Below are positions 1 through 12,899 of a stretch of 64,000 bases of DNA, piece by piece. The stretch's first letter is position 1. Each line of letters opens with the position of its first letter. The stretch is from Megalonaias nervosa (lineage: Eukaryota > Mollusca > Bivalvia > Unionida > Unionidae), in NCBI GenBank assembly GCA_016617855.1, contig JAECUM010003216.1:1-64000 (forward strand), written 5' to 3'. A program made the translations under genes and the position numbers. The notes beneath the pieces were generated by a model. It was not told the DNA's origin. It saw only the letters and a list, made by a program, of their open reading frames with translations, and made no database searches.

Positions 1-4
1 AGCC

Positions 5-7
<3 letters not shown>

Positions 8-62
<55 letters not shown>
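8..62. repeat. (CT)n microsatellite
   Basis: Uninterrupted CT dinucleotides. They abut the 5' end of the SINE-1 copy that follows. Confidence 0.98.
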
Positions 63-64
<2 letters not shown>

Positions 65-364
65 CTCCGGTGGCCTAGTTGTTAGAGCGTCCGACTCGGA
101 TGCGGGAGGTCGTTGGTTCGAACTTCGACCGAGTCATACCGAAGACTTATAAAAATGGTACTAAAAGCTGTCTCGCTAGGCGCTCAGCATTAAGAGGTTA
201 GTGTTAGGATTGGTCGGCCTGGTGTCAGGATAATGTGACTGGGTGGGACATCGTGCTACATGTCTGTGGCATGATGCCCCAGTGCTAGACATCACTATAA
301 ACTGCCCTGCTGCAGATAACGTAGCGATATGACTGAAAAATTGTTAAAGCTATGTTAAAAAATC
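63..364 (+). mobile_element. SINE-1 copy a (tRNA-derived)
   Basis: The head carries an RNA polymerase III A-box-like segment (GGCCTAGTTGTTAGAGCG) and a B-box (GGTTCGAAC), as in tRNA-derived SINEs. A ~200-bp non-tRNA body follows with the recognisable words GCGCTCAGCATTAAGAGG and CAGGATAATGTGACTGGG. The same head and body recur at 17562, 30459, 38960 (minus) and 46232 (minus), so this is a repeat family and not a tRNA gene. The copy ends directly in a (CT)n tract. No clear target-site duplication is visible because both flanks are CT repeat. Confidence 0.9.
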
Positions 365-390
365 CTCTCTCTCTCTCTCTCTCTCTCTCT
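365..390. repeat. (CT)n tail of SINE-1 copy a
   Basis: CT dinucleotide run directly after the SINE-1 3' end (TTAAAAAATC). Other copies end in CA runs, so the tail is probably a variable simple repeat belonging to the element. Confidence 0.9.
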
Positions 391-1271
391 TAATAAGTGT
401 CTATAATGCGTTGTTTCAACTATTCACTGAAATTTCCTTCCAGTAACAGAAAAGACAAATTTATAGCACTGATGATTAAATGGGTGTGAAGTCATTTCCT
501 CAAACTCTATTCCCTTCTCTTATTCCTTAGTTTAAAGGGTACTTTTTATTGGCTTTTTATGGGGGGGGGGGCTTTTTTTAATCTGATAAGTCAGGCCAAG
601 ATGAATGTAAAAGCTTAAAAAAAAAAAACTGTATATATTAGTGAATTTGTCACTGATACACTGCTGACTGAATCCAATGAACATTGTTGCTAATCTTACT
701 CACAGGTGATAGATATTGTAAAATTCATACTATAGGTACCTTTTGATAGTTTGTAAAACAATGTAATATTTTTACTTGCTTATTTGCTTAGTCCGCTGTC
801 ATTCCTGCGCGTGGCCAATTGTTCCTATCTGTAAACCTAGTGATCAAATGGACGTGTTCTGTTACTTGAACAACCCGGACAATGCAGCTTGAACATCCGA
901 GCACGTGTTTCCTGTTTAAATCGGGCATTTCAACTATTTGAACACCTCTCAAAATGAAAAGCAGGACTGTTAGGACTGTGTTTTGGCGCTGCTCTGACAG
1001 TGGACATGTTTCAATTTGACAATTGCTCAGCCGTTTTAGCGACTTCTTCAGGATGTTATAACGTCATTTTTCGGACCAAAGTGTGACAGGGATTACCCTT
1101 CCTAATGAAAACATCGCAAAGTTGTGGTTGGGTTAGCATCTCTGGAGCCGAGCAATAGATGCAAACCGTCAAAGAGAAATTAAACCATTAAAATAAACTT
1201 TACAAAATATATTATGTTTTTACCAGAATTAAAACCAACATAAGAATATATTTTATGAAAATTAACCACCT

Positions 1272-1347
1272 GTCTGGTTCGACCAAAGATGTTTTCGCTA
1301 GTAAACATGAATATTTTTGGGAGTATGAAATCTTGGTCGAAACAGAC
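1272..1347. repeat. Small imperfect hairpin
   Basis: An 18-19-nt stem: GTCTGGTTCGACCAAAGAT (1272-1290) pairs with ATCTTGGTCGAAACAGAC (1330-1347) with one mismatch and one bulge, around a ~39-nt loop. It could be a remnant MITE or a chance hairpin. Confidence 0.6.
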
Positions 1348-2113
1348 TGTTCAACATATCTCATAAAAAGCACCCCAGTTCACTCGGGTCGAATATAAAC
1401 ATGCACATTTCTTTCATTTTCGTTTGTATGCTCAACTAAGTACATGTAAATAAAACGTGTAAAGACAGAACAGATATTTGCTTGGCATGAAAAGAATTGC
1501 AAACCGCTGCACGATGAGTGTACCGAAAAGCGACACCTATTGGTAACAGTGAGTTGTATTGACGTTTAACAGACTATGACTTGGCGCGGAGTAGGAGTCT
1601 CGCAGAAGTCATTTTCAACGAGACTAGCACAGTGCAAAATCGTGTAATTGATCACTCAATCGTCAAGGTGAACGGCGACTTGCCCACCACCACCACCACC
1701 CCAAAAATGGTGTGCCTCACACACCAGCAACATATCGCATTCGAAAGTTTATTTTTTCTGTAATTTATCTTCATTATGTTGTAGAACTCAGAAGTGGTCA
1801 GGTTGTTGTAAAAATCAACGTTTCCAAGAAACGCATAAGTTCTTACCAGCAAGATTACAGAATATTTGGTTACAACAACATGATCCTAAAACTCGTTTGG
1901 AATAAATTTGATTGGTACTATTGTGCCTTTTGCATCTGATCTGAGAAGATCGCATATTAGAATGAAAGGTCTTAATATACATTCTTACTTGTAAAGTCAC
2001 TCATTTTATTGATATTTCTCCATTTCGTTCTTTAATATTATTTATCTTCTTCCAAGAATGTATGTTTCTCTTATTAATATCAGCAAATGTATTTCACTAG
2101 TATATAAGAGAGT

Positions 2114-2115
<2 letters not shown>

Positions 2116-2180
<65 letters not shown>
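2116..2180. repeat. (TA)n microsatellite
   Basis: About 32 TA dinucleotides. Confidence 0.98.
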
Positions 2181-2182
<2 letters not shown>

Positions 2183-3279
2183 CTGTAATAGGGTTGAAAT
2201 TGAACTAATTTTTTCTTGAATAAAATACAGCAGATACACTAACATTTTAACATGATCGTACTTTTTAATGATTGCAGCAGTGCAATAATATTTTACAAAC
2301 ATTCGATAGTAATATATGATATATTATTATCTTCGAAGTTTATCAAATACTAGTGTTTCACTCTTTAACAGGTTGTTTTGTTTCTTGTTGTTGTTGTGTT
2401 TTTTATTGTCTCGCCTGTCGAAGCAATATAAGAATTCTTATCTTCTGGTTTCATTCTAACCAGAAGAGGCAAAAGTTTTTTTTTATGGTCATTGCATGCG
2501 TAAAAATCACAAATATTTCAAGAAACATTGTCGTATGCAAAGCAGTTTTTAAAAAAGTTACAATATATGTGTCATTGTCTTGTTTGGGCAATATAACGTT
2601 TGGCAACGGTTTCAGGTTACAAGATTTTATTTTATGAGTCCTATTTAAGAAAGATTTACTTAGGTTAAATTTTAAAAAAATTCATCATATAAACCTTTGG
2701 GGAAATAAAGATAGTAGCTAGTGATATGGCAGTAGTTGTCGCTACCACGAAGAATTCAGGGATATCGGTTTGAGATTTGAATACTATGGATTTCAGTAGT
2801 CTTCACCACTCAGCTTCTGAAACTTGCATCAGTAGATTCGCATTTCGTTGCCCTTGAGGAAGCCAAGCCATATGTTGTCAAATTAATGCAATCTGAGATT
2901 TGAATTCAAACGTTTATCCAGTTTACTTGATACTTATCTGGAAGCAATCTGATCGAGTTACCCATTGACGTACACCGGGTTTGGAGGCATTATCAGAGCT
3001 GTGGTTCTGACAATTCATAAAATGAGGTGAAACAAATGGAGACACATAACACACCCGCTTCAAGTTTACCTAAATCTTGTAAACTGTCAAGCTGCACTAA
3101 CGAAAAGATAGCCTGACGTATTGACTGTGATTCCACGAATCAAATTCATCACACTTACAGTTTAAGAAATTCACCTACATTCAAGTACCAGGACATGATT
3201 CACTGAAGTACACAGAAACATTTTTTTCACTATAGACACTGTTCAGAGGATGAGGGAAGATCACATTGTCTCTTGAAAG

Positions 3280-3475
3280 TAAATTCGATTGGTATCCTGC
3301 AATCCAAAGAGAAGGTTTAAAGACTTTCACATCCATCGTACAGTGAAAAGTATCAGGACTAGAAACGGTAGAGTAAATATATATATGTCAAAATCGATCC
3401 TGTATGTGTTATCCATTGTCCCACAATATTTACCGCAAGCAAGCTCGATGAAGCCGTCAAAAATGTACTGAATCA
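3280..3475 (+). pseudogene. Possible BEL/Pao retroelement C-terminal relic
   Basis: One forward frame contains SIRTRNGRVNIYMSKSILY, which resembles the end of BEL/Pao polyproteins (an IRT-x-NG-x-x-x-RP-x-x-KLYPL-like segment). A short upstream segment with REDH also fits loosely. The remnant lies about 220 bp before an LTR in the same orientation, where the end of pol would be expected. No other pol motif could be recovered upstream, and the similarity is short, so chance resemblance is quite possible. Confidence 0.25.
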
Positions 3476-3696
3476 TCTGATGGGATTTGTGCCGACTGGT
3501 GTATTTAGGATGACGCTACAATAAGGAAAACGACGGAAGTATAATTATCACAAACTGCAGGAATTAGAGACATATTGAGCTCATATACTTTGATGAGACT
3601 GAGCCTGTTAACATTATTCAATACAGTAAATGTAAAAAGATGCCACTCTTTTGGTATGCTTGCTGAAGATTACATTAATCATCTTATAAAGGGTTT

Positions 3697-4513
3697 TGTT
3701 ACGTATATCTTTATTGTATGTTTAATTTTTGTCCATGATTGCAGATTGTAATGATCATTTATAAATAACATACTATATAGCTAATATTTGTCCATGAATA
3801 TAGATTATATTTAAAGATAATAATAATTTCTAAGTTATAAATATGTTGTTAGCTATACATAGGTTGTTTACCTGATCATGACGTTAGAAGTTTCTAGAAA
3901 GAAAAAAAACCTGTTCACACAAATTTTACTTTTTGATGATTGAGTATTGCAATATAAGTCACGTAGGCTGAATTGCGACGTAAGTCATGTGGTGATTTAT
4001 TGCGACACAATGTCGTGAGGATGGAAATAAGGAAGAAGTAACAATTATTCTTTCCTGTTCTATTCTTATTCCTATTTCAGTTTCAGTCTTCAGAAGTATG
4101 TACTGTTGTGCTTATATTTAATTTGAGAGAAATCATTTATTTAAATTATTTATTTTAATTACAAAATGGTCATTGACCTTTTGGACTAAAACACTATTTT
4201 AGGATTATTGTGAATTCATTCAAAGACGTTCTGGATTAAATCATTGTGATACATCAAAACTATTGGCACTTCAGCACATTCAGTGCTATTGGTATATCAG
4301 CACCTTCACGACCTGGAATTTATTCGGAGCACTGTATTATTTAGGACTTGTGATAGAATGTTTAGGAATATCTGGGATCTATTTCACAATACTGTAAGTT
4401 CCTCTTAAATTTTCATTTTTTTAACCTAGAGAATTAAATTATTTGTTCAATTTTACTAAAATTCTTGGTTTTGCTCTTTCTTATACTTTGTTTAAGAACA
4501 TATATTCATAACA
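3697..4513 (+). mobile_element. LTR (family L1), ~817 bp
   Basis: Starts TGTTACGTATATC and ends ATATTCATAACA, giving the TG...CA termini of an LTR with short inverted ends. The 3' part (TAGGACTT ... CTATTTCACAATACTGTAAG, then a splice-like CTAGAG and a T-rich end) matches in order the 3' parts of the LTRs at 42527 and 55935. Flanks GGTTT and GCTTT could be a degraded 5-bp duplication. This copy is the most diverged of the three. It is either a solo LTR or the 3' LTR of the doubtful relic just upstream. Confidence 0.65.
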
Positions 4514-6531
4514 GCTTTTTATTTTCTTTGGGTCATGGGTGGAGGTGAGAAGGTTAAAGATGGAAGCCTGACTATTATAAAAGGTTAACTTTGACAGAAA
4601 CCATCTGTATTTGTAAAGACACAAGTTTGTACATATGGCCAGTATCTGTTTTTATGCACATAATGGTGCTCAACTTAAGAAGTGCACACGGCCGCAAAAA
4701 AACCTATGCAAAATATTGAAACGTAGGGGTAGGCCACTATTGCTGAAAAGTTATGCAGTTGTAATGTTGCACTGGTTCACGCATAAAAATGTCAGATAAA
4801 TGAAACTGTGTGCAAAACAAGTTAACAAAAGCCTTAGATAAACGTTCCGAAAGATTCTTCTCAAGGCGCTGAGAAGAAAATATATGTACTGTTTCATATG
4901 CATATCTGTAGAATACAAACCTACATTGTAATAGTGCATGGAAATCGTTTAACAATCATTGTGTACTGTTTTGTTTAAAAATAACACAGACGTCTTAATC
5001 AAATGGCATCCAATAAAAATAAAGAACCAATAGCTGATACAAAGCCCACAGAACACGAATGACGACATGTGGAGTCGTGTTCGTACAGTGTACACATTTT
5101 CAAGAAAAACTCGATTACATATAGGAAACAAATTGTCTAAGTAGCGATTTTAACTGCCATCACAATCATAACCACGTCTGAAAATGATGGAGAAATCAGG
5201 CATGGACTAGTGACGATTGCAAATAGAAATTAAGTGACTACCGAAATTTGAGTGCAACATCTGATGTTAAAATAGACTGCAAGTTTACCAACAACCAAAA
5301 GTTCTTTGAAATCAGAAGAAAAATAAACAAATAGAAACCAAATCCTTACAAATGAACTCACAATCATTGACATATGTTACTTAATGATGTTACTCTCTGA
5401 AGTCCGTTGGATCGTTGTCAGGTTTCTACAGTATCCTAGCAATATTCACTATATCAATCCATAAAAGAAATGCTTTAATGAAAATAAAAATCTCTTCATT
5501 TTCGTGTGAAAATTCAATTTGTAAGAAATCACTCTATTAAAATTATTGTAAAATTTTTGGACGTCTTTTTACCGATGTAGTAATGCAGCCGTTAATCGCA
5601 TTGACACGAAACGGAGAAACAAATCCATGTAAATCAAAGGTTTTTTGCCGTTTAAGAAATATATAATAAAAATAAAATATGCGTTTATTTAAGTAGATAT
5701 AACTCGTGAAGTGCAAACATTCTGTATTGTTACGAGTGAAAATTTAAAAAGAACTTGGAATATTGTGAATTAAATCCCAAATAGTCCTAAAAGTTCTACC
5801 ACAAGTTCAAATATATGACGTTCCAATTGAATTCCAGTGGTATTCTAAACAAGTTCCAATATTGAATGTGTGTTGATGTGCCTGTAGTCTCGAACGTGCT
5901 AATGTGTCAGTGGCCTAGTGTATGGCGAAGCGCTAAGTGTTTTTTGATGTATAACAATAATCCAAAATGTTCTTGTCTGAATTCACTATAATTCCAAACT
6001 AATGTTCCAGTCAAAGAATATTATTGAGTACTTTGTAATTCCAGTGAATAATAATTTGAGTAAATAAATCAAAAACTGAACATAACAATAAGAATGATTC
6101 TGCTTCGGATGTTAGAGCAAGAATGAGTAATGGTTTCAAGTAAACAAGATTATATATCACTCTACTTGACCTAGGTCGCAATTACCATCTTCTGGAAATA
6201 TCCGTCACTTAATCGAATTTACCATTGTAGAAGATTCTAAGGTCAGAATAAAGACTGTGTCATCTACCTCAAATTCAGGTAAACGTCTTTACATTAATGA
6301 TGATCTGAATATTTAATCCACACTAGAAGTATTAGCTATGTATTATGTTGTATGTATTATGTTGTTTAAAAAAGAAATGTCCCTTGTCAGGTAGACAGTG
6401 AACTTGACTTTGGAAAAGGTCAGGTACAAAATACATATGAACATAACATATCGTCATTAAGAAAAGCCAACAAATAATACAAATTAATATGCATAACACC
6501 TAATAAAACCATTAACGTAGATATAACTCTG
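4514..6531. other. Non-coding stretch, no gene recognised
   Basis: AT-rich sequence with short open frames lacking domains. The part 5740-6070 repeats short words (GTTCCA, AATTCCAGT) several times, suggesting old repeat or LTR-derived DNA, but no boundaries could be set. Confidence 0.55.
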
Positions 6532-6532
6532 C

Positions 6533-6558
<26 letters not shown>
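6532..6558. repeat. (CT)n microsatellite
   Basis: CT dinucleotide run. Confidence 0.97.
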
Positions 6559-6565
<7 letters not shown>

Positions 6566-7303
6566 GGAGTGTTGATATTTCAGCTATTTCATTCTTTTTT
6601 CTGATGATTTTTCAGGGAGGAGAGGAGTGATATTATTGGTTGTCATTGCTCTGGAGTTTTAGATTCACACAAATAATAATTTAGTCAGGGTTTATTGGTG
6701 AATGAATATTATAACAAGCAAGTAAATAATATAACTGAGTTGAATGTTTGTTTATAATCCACCTCTTTAAAAAAAAAATTATCCGTACTGAAAGAAACAT
6801 CAATTTAGTTAGTAAAGTTAACTTTTTGTGAATGACACATCTGTGGTGACCATAAATACATTCTTTAACTCATCTGAAAGCTAGGTCCGTGGATGAGTTC
6901 GCATACCGTCTCAGACATTGTGCTGTTGTTGTTTTTATTATTTTTGTTATTTTTATAAAGTATTTTCAATGATATTTTTCAAGTATTATTAACCGCGATG
7001 GAATGTTTTGTGTCTCGTGCACTAATCTCTTTAAGCAAGGGGCATTTAAGTCCCGAATCCTGATATATGTAATTCGATTTGGCTCATCGTCTGTTGATAA
7101 TAAAGTTCTATGAATTTCCTTTGCATATATACATATATTATAGATACCTTCGATATCTACGAATGTCTAATAAATTGCCAAACCTTTTCTTGCATACAAC
7201 TAAATTTTATGATTCAGGAACCCCATTGTCCCAATTTTTTTCTGCTAACCAGCTCTCCTGCTGTACAACTCTCAACCCCCTTACTGTCTGTCAATCCATT
7301 CCC

Positions 7304-7304
7304 A

Positions 7305-7345
<41 letters not shown>

Positions 7346-7369
7346 TTATTATTATTATTATTATTATTA
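7304..7369. repeat. Palindromic (AAT)n/(ATT)n microsatellite
   Basis: About 13 AAT units (7304-7342) switch directly to about 9 ATT units (7344-7369). The tract is its own inverted repeat and could extrude as a hairpin. Confidence 0.97.
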
Positions 7370-7633
7370 CTGGAGTCATCACCATCATCATCATCTGTTC
7401 GTTTTTGCTTGCTTTCCTCGCTTTTTGTTGATTTACTCGTTCATTTAAACAATCTAGATTGCTGAGAAAGGTATTGCTAGTAGTTTATTGTGTTACTATT
7501 GCTAAAAGTTAAATAAAATCCACCCCCACCCCCCACGTATATACTTGATGGTGAGCTTCGCAGAACCCAGCGTCACTTACAAATAAAAAGGAGAAAGGTT
7601 GGCTGTTGGGTAAATCTCATTAATGGTAAAGAA

Positions 7634-8235
7634 ACGAAACTATCTTATATCATGTATCTGAGATTATTGCAGGATTATAATAATGGTCTAGGCAGAAGAA
7701 AATGGATTGAGAGCATTTAAAACATCCTATCGGAAACTGGATTTCAATTTATTTGGGCCAATCAAAGCATTCCCAATAAATGCTGGTTAGATACAATATT
7801 TAAGGAAAGACTTCATGATCAGTGTATACAGATATGGGAATCGTCTATTACAAACTCGAACGAAGCTGATTTATATAGAATTTTAGGTACGGGATTAAAA
7901 TTAGAACATTATTTGTTAAAAGGCCTGCAAAAATTATAAAGCAAAAATAATAAAATTTCGAATATGTAATCACAGTTTACCTATAAAAAAGGGAAGATGG
8001 GAAAAGTTGTCTAGAAATGAAAGATTGTGTGCGCTTTGCGTGCAAAACTCTGTGGGTGATGAATTGCATTATCTCTTTAAATGCAACTATTCCAGAGAAC
8101 AAAGAAAGTAACTACTACTAACCCAAACACCTCTATACGATACCAAATGTGCCAAAGTTTAAAGAATTATTGTGTTGTGTGAAACTTACTGTTTTATGAA
8201 ATCTATCTAAAATGATCGATTTTATTTTATCAAGT
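7634..8235 (+). pseudogene. LINE (non-LTR retrotransposon) ORF2 C-terminal relic
   Basis: The + strand encodes the region after the reverse transcriptase of an invertebrate non-LTR element. One frame reads GRRKWIESI, then WANQSIPNKCWLDTIFKERL and WESSITNSNEADLYRILG. After a frame change it reads ICNHSLPIKKGRW, then LCALCVQNSVGDELHYLFKC. The last is the C-x2-C ... H-x4-C zinc-binding end typical of these proteins. Traces of the tail (PKFKELL ... LSKMIDFIL) follow to about 8235. At least one internal stop and one frameshift show it is dead. The RT core is absent, as expected for 5' truncation. A related fragment lies at 23926-24661. Confidence 0.8.
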
Positions 8236-9007
8236 ACTTAGTATTTCATCTAAGTACACCAGGCGCCACTAAACCTGTAATGATGAAAAAAATATCCTGC
8301 AAAACACAAAAACTCGTATCACAATACTGAAATAGCTGTAAAGTAACAAAATGGAAATCAAAACAAGAGGAGACAAAAATTAATGTTTGACCCCCACCAC
8401 CACCACACACACTAACACAATAACTTAGTACGATGTATGCAAAGTTAAAAGTATCAGTTGAACCGATGAGTTTCCTGAATATAAATTTTAGTTTTGTTGC
8501 AGTACAAATTTCATATCAAACTAAGAATAAACACTGCTATAATTTAAATCTTTCTAGATAGTAACGATAAAAAAAAGATCAAATAGAAACAAGACTGGAA
8601 TTGATGGCACTTCGAAGGGAGGTCACTTCGATTTACTCGGACCTTAATGACTTCAAACAAGTCCTCATCATATTTCACACAGATCAGAAAGTCGGGGAAA
8701 ATGAAATGCTATAATACATTTCCCGACACAAAGTTGTTCAAAAACAAGATGAACAGTATTTAAGGATTATCGGGGCTATGTGTGTTAATAAGGAGTAAAT
8801 CACGTCATCCAATTGAAGAGGTTCGACGTCTGCTTGGTTACATGATAGAAATGACGTTGATTGCCTACCCACCATATAGGACTTAAGGTAATAATGATTC
8901 AAAAAGTGCACACAAATAAATTGAAGAAAAGAAAACAACAACAAAAACAGTGTAGAAGTAGGTGAACATAAAATAAAGGTTATGCCACTATAGGTCTTGG
9001 TTGTTGA
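8236..9007. other. Non-coding stretch, no gene recognised
   Basis: No coding signal, repeat boundary or RNA gene recognised. Confidence 0.55.
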
Positions 9008-9067
9008 TCATCATCATCATCATTATCATCATCATCATCATCATTATCATCATCATCATCATCATCA
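9008..9067. repeat. (ATC)n microsatellite
   Basis: Trinucleotide run with a few interruptions (ATTATC). Confidence 0.97.
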
Positions 9068-9192
9068 ATCCCTTAACCTAAGAAGTCGTTGGGGCACCAC
9101 AGTTGACTTTACAACCACTTCTCTCCATCTTGTTGTTGATGTGAAGTCAAAAGAATAGTAGTGTGGCGGAAGTGCAAATGAGAAGTGTGATA

Positions 9193-10944
9193 CAGAGGAG
9201 CCTCGTTAATCCGAACTCCGTTTATCCGGAAACCTCGCTATCCGGACATAATTCAACCGGAACGGAATTCCTAAACGTTAATTTGCTCCGTTAATCAAGA
9301 AATCCGCGTTCCGGATCCGGATCCGGAAATCAAATCGGGGACCAAGGTGGCGCTCTACAGTTTTGTATTTTGCATAGGGTTAGAATTTTAAAGAAAAAGA
9401 CTTCCTCCGGGTTTCCTCACTAGTTACGCTGTGTATTTAAAAAAGACTTTGTATATCTTAGGTGTTGTTCAAAGAACCTTTAATTCCCTTTACTGGGTGT
9501 ATGATTGATGGGTGTAATATGGGTTATAGAGTATACAGCTTGGCCTTACTCCAGATGTGCACCTTTCAAAAAGTGCTAGCTCCACTTGGTCATTTTCAAT
9601 TCCTGAACTTCAGAGGTAAATTGTAAAAAAAAGAGTCGATAACTTTTTTTACATTTTATATATTTGGTAATTCATTCATTGCACTTTCAGAAGCTGGTAT
9701 TGTCTAGTCTGGCAAAATTCACTTTCCCTATTTTAAAAGCTATTAAGGATAGTGTACTTTAGACAAATTCAGGCTAATTTTTGGAGCACAAGGGAGCAGT
9801 CATTTTAGTTAACAGTGTGCTAAGATCATTTACAATTTCCAAAAGTACAATATCCAAAGAAATGTCAGCCACATTACATCAAAGTAGCATAGAGGTATGC
9901 CAACATTCTCTCCACTGTGCATGTTTTAAATGCAAACAACTTCACTATACATACATCACTCTCTCAAAAGTACATAATAACTGGTGAGCGCCCCCCAAAG
10001 TGTAAAATTACTATAAAACTTGTCTCGATGATCCGGAAAGAATCTGTCCAAAAATAAGAAAATTCGAAAATAGTATATGAAAATACAGTCAGTCGGATAA
10101 CACAGATTTACCACGCAAATTTGGAGGTGTGTCAATGTATCAGTCTCTGATTGGTCAAATTCTAGTGGTATGTTAAAGTTGTCAATTGATCTCGTGATCA
10201 TGTGTGTGAAAGAACTAAGTTGTGTGACCATGTTGTAACCAGCGATTGTATAAACAATGTATGTTTTAGCTGGTCGCCGACGGGGGTTTTAATAATTAAA
10301 TAAACACACTGGGATCAAATCGTCCACGCTTTTGACATAACATACAGTTAATAAATTAAGTACTGTAACAATTAATTGTATGTAACAATCACAGTTTATT
10401 GATGGCTGTACAAATACAGTTGATTGATTTAAGCTGTGGACAGTATAGAGCTTCATTTCATAATAAAATGGGGACGTCAGTTATCAGCACTTTATTAGTT
10501 TACCATAACGCATTTAACTGCAAGATATCAGTTTGTATTCGTTGTACTTTTTACAAACAAAGGTTACAGATTTCTTCAGGAAATTGACATGATAAATGTA
10601 TGTTCAGTACATACATGTACATGTACGTAGTGTGATGTGTTCGATGTGTTAATTGTTTAAACTGATATTTACTGTACGTATATGTTATATTTACTGTACA
10701 TGTATGTACAAGCGCATGTTATAATAATGTGAAATAAACACAAGTCAATAAATGTATTCATTAATTTGCTTCAACCATTATTGAATATACAGTACATTTA
10801 CAGCTAGCATATAAATGTACATATATATATACGGTATGATGACATCGTAAAATAAAAATGTGCATGATTCAGTTATCCGGAAAACTCGTTAATCCGGACA
10901 TATTCACTGGGAACGAAGGTGTCCGGATTAACGAAGCTCCTCTG
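9193..10944. mobile_element. Tigger/pogo-like DNA transposon, non-autonomous or dead
   Basis: Terminal inverted repeats CAGAGGAGCCTCGTTAATCC (left) and its complement with one change (right, ending GCTCCTCTG) are each bordered by TA (9191-9192 and 10945-10946), the target duplication of Tc1/mariner elements. CAG-starting ends with a GTTAATCCGGA core fit the pogo/Tigger branch. Inside each end the word TTAATCCGGA or TATCCGGA recurs several times, giving subterminal inverted repeats of about 75 bp. The ~1.6 kb interior has only short open frames, and I see no helix-turn-helix or DDE transposase, so it is probably a non-autonomous derivative. Confidence 0.85.
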
Positions 10945-11559
10945 TATACTGTATCGACAGGCCACAATTAATTTCCATCCAGGCTGACCAAAACCAGATA
11001 TTCCTGGTGTGTTTCATAGCTGAGTTATTTTGAAATATTACAAGTTATATTGATAATTAAAGGGTAGACATCAAAGTTTACAAAATCTGTGGGTTGTTAA
11101 AACTGCGTGTTCTGATATAAACACAAATACATGTAAAGTGTCACCTTAATTGCATGTCATTCAGGAGCATTTTTATACAACCTTACCAACCATTTATGAT
11201 ACTGTCAAGAATTTATGTACCAAGGTGAGTTAGTGTGTGTTGAAAGTTAAAAATTGTATCAATTATGGTTGCAAAAATTACATTAACGAATGGCGATATA
11301 TAATATAGAAAAAAAAAATTGTTATCAGAAAAGAGGACTAACACGACCCTTAAATCATTCATTTTTAGTTTACTACTGAAGCTACAAACTTGACAACTCT
11401 CACGCTTCTTGTTGATATAATTAAAAAGGTTTTGCGAAATTATATTATTTGATATTTTGAAGAAAAAATGTAAATTGTTCAAGATTGTATTGAACAATTT
11501 TTATATTGATAAAATTTGAAATATCAATAGCCCGGCATCGTTGTTACGGAAGACCGTTT
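10945..11559. other. Non-coding stretch, no gene recognised
   Basis: AT-rich, no coding signal or repeat recognised. Confidence 0.55.
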
Positions 11560-12003
11560 AGGACACTGAAAAAATTTGATGTCGTTTGAACGAGTTTATA
11601 GCTTATTCAAACATACTGTGCAGCTGTGTGAACGATCATAAATCTCGATTAAAAGACTTTTTAAATCTCGTTTTGAACTAATTTAAAAGTCTTCTGAACG
11701 AGTTTGGAACTCATTTAAGCGAGTTTTGAAGCCATTTGAAAGACCTTAAATCTTATGTGAACGACTCCTGAAACTCGTCTCAACGTGTTAAAAGCAGTTT
11801 TGATGCTATTTTGAAACTTGTTGAAACAAAATGTTTGAAGACTCTATTGAATGAGTTATTCGTTCCTTTAAACGAGATCAAAATTCGTTTTATCGACTTT
11901 TAACTCGTTCAAATGAATTTTATTAGTCGCTCAAACGCAACATAATGTTCGGAAGAATTCTAAAGTCGTTCAGGTTGCTTTAAAACTCGTTTAGCAACTT
12001 TTA
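11560..12003. repeat. Degenerate short-period repeat tract
   Basis: The words TTTGAACGAGTTT, AACTCGTT, AAACTCG and TTTAAACGAG recur on both strands roughly every 18-25 bp, for example near 11587, 11695, 11770, 11860 and 11980. The core AACTCGTTCAAA is nearly self-complementary. This looks like an old minisatellite of a palindromic unit. Confidence 0.6.
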
Positions 12004-12899
12004 ATTTGTATCTGATTTCTTACATGGACTTAGTAGCAAGGCACTTGGAACGTTGTTTCTCTTTAGCACCTAAATCAGGTACACATGGCGCAGATCTATT
12101 CGGATACATATTGGTACATGTAGAAAGAGCAGTAACTAGAAAAGCAATTAAGATACAGTTCATATATCTATGTAAATATAAATGTTTTCCAAACCAACGT
12201 TCAAACCATTCAAATAAATGCGATGGGAAGGCAAGCTATTTTTGAAAGTGCATTATGGATTAAGTCTATTCTACACAAGCAATATTTAAATCAATTTCAA
12301 CTTGCATTAGAAAAATGAATAAAATATCTGTATAATCATTGCTTTGCAATACACAAACTATAACTAATGAAGATTGACAGATAGGCATAAACAATTATAT
12401 TGTGTGTATCACATCAAATTAAATGTGGCAGAGATAAAGGTCATATAACATAGACTATAAGCCACCTATGTTTGAATTATTTTCAAATGTTCTTAAAATA
12501 AATGAATTAGTAATGTAATTTCAAATTTCGTTAGCTTGGACTCAAGATGATTATATTGCATACATGTTTAATGTGGATTCACTCCTTGTGAAATTATTAC
12601 AATGAACGATAAAAAAAGACTGTTACTCTTGTCGCGTCTATGCACAACCAGCGTGGTAATAATTGGTACATCAAAATATTTATTTACTTTTCGAGTCAGC
12701 ACGTACTTTGCAACGAACTGCTGATGAGGTGATTGTGTCCCGCGCAATATATTCACCGAGTAGTGACACCATATCGTTTGGGCGGTAATTGGGATGGGCC
12801 TATGAAACGCCACATCATTTGATTGGGTGTTTTCTGATAACAGTCGTTTTGGACTCCCGGTACGCATGTCGTGCATATGGTCTGAGGTACGTACCTGTG
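12004..12899. other. Upstream region of the host gene, no gene recognised
   Basis: No other gene recognised. The last 150 bp are less AT-rich than the surroundings and hold ATTGG (reverse CCAAT) words near 12787 and 12821, which would suit a promoter-proximal region. Confidence 0.45.

Larger units (their letters stand above)
391..3199. other. Non-coding stretch, no gene recognised
   Basis: AT-rich DNA with only short open frames without recognisable domains or splice context. It contains a poly-G run (561-571), a short hairpin (1272-1347) and a (TA)n tract (2116-2180). The stretch 2700-3199 is slightly more balanced in composition and could be degraded retroelement sequence. Confidence 0.6.

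Noticed and set aside
2042..2302. Open frame with a long Tyr-Ile run
   Set aside because: It is a translation of the (TA)n microsatellite. The same applies to frames over the TA tracts at 28594, 43460 and 48859.
2353..2637. 94-codon open frame with a hydrophobic, Cys-rich start
   Set aside because: No recognised domain, no splice signals at sensible phase, and AT-driven composition. Treated as chance.
9000..9070. CRISPR-like regular spacing in short repeats
   Set aside because: It is a simple ATC trinucleotide microsatellite. No repeat-spacer structure anywhere in the window, and the DNA is eukaryotic.
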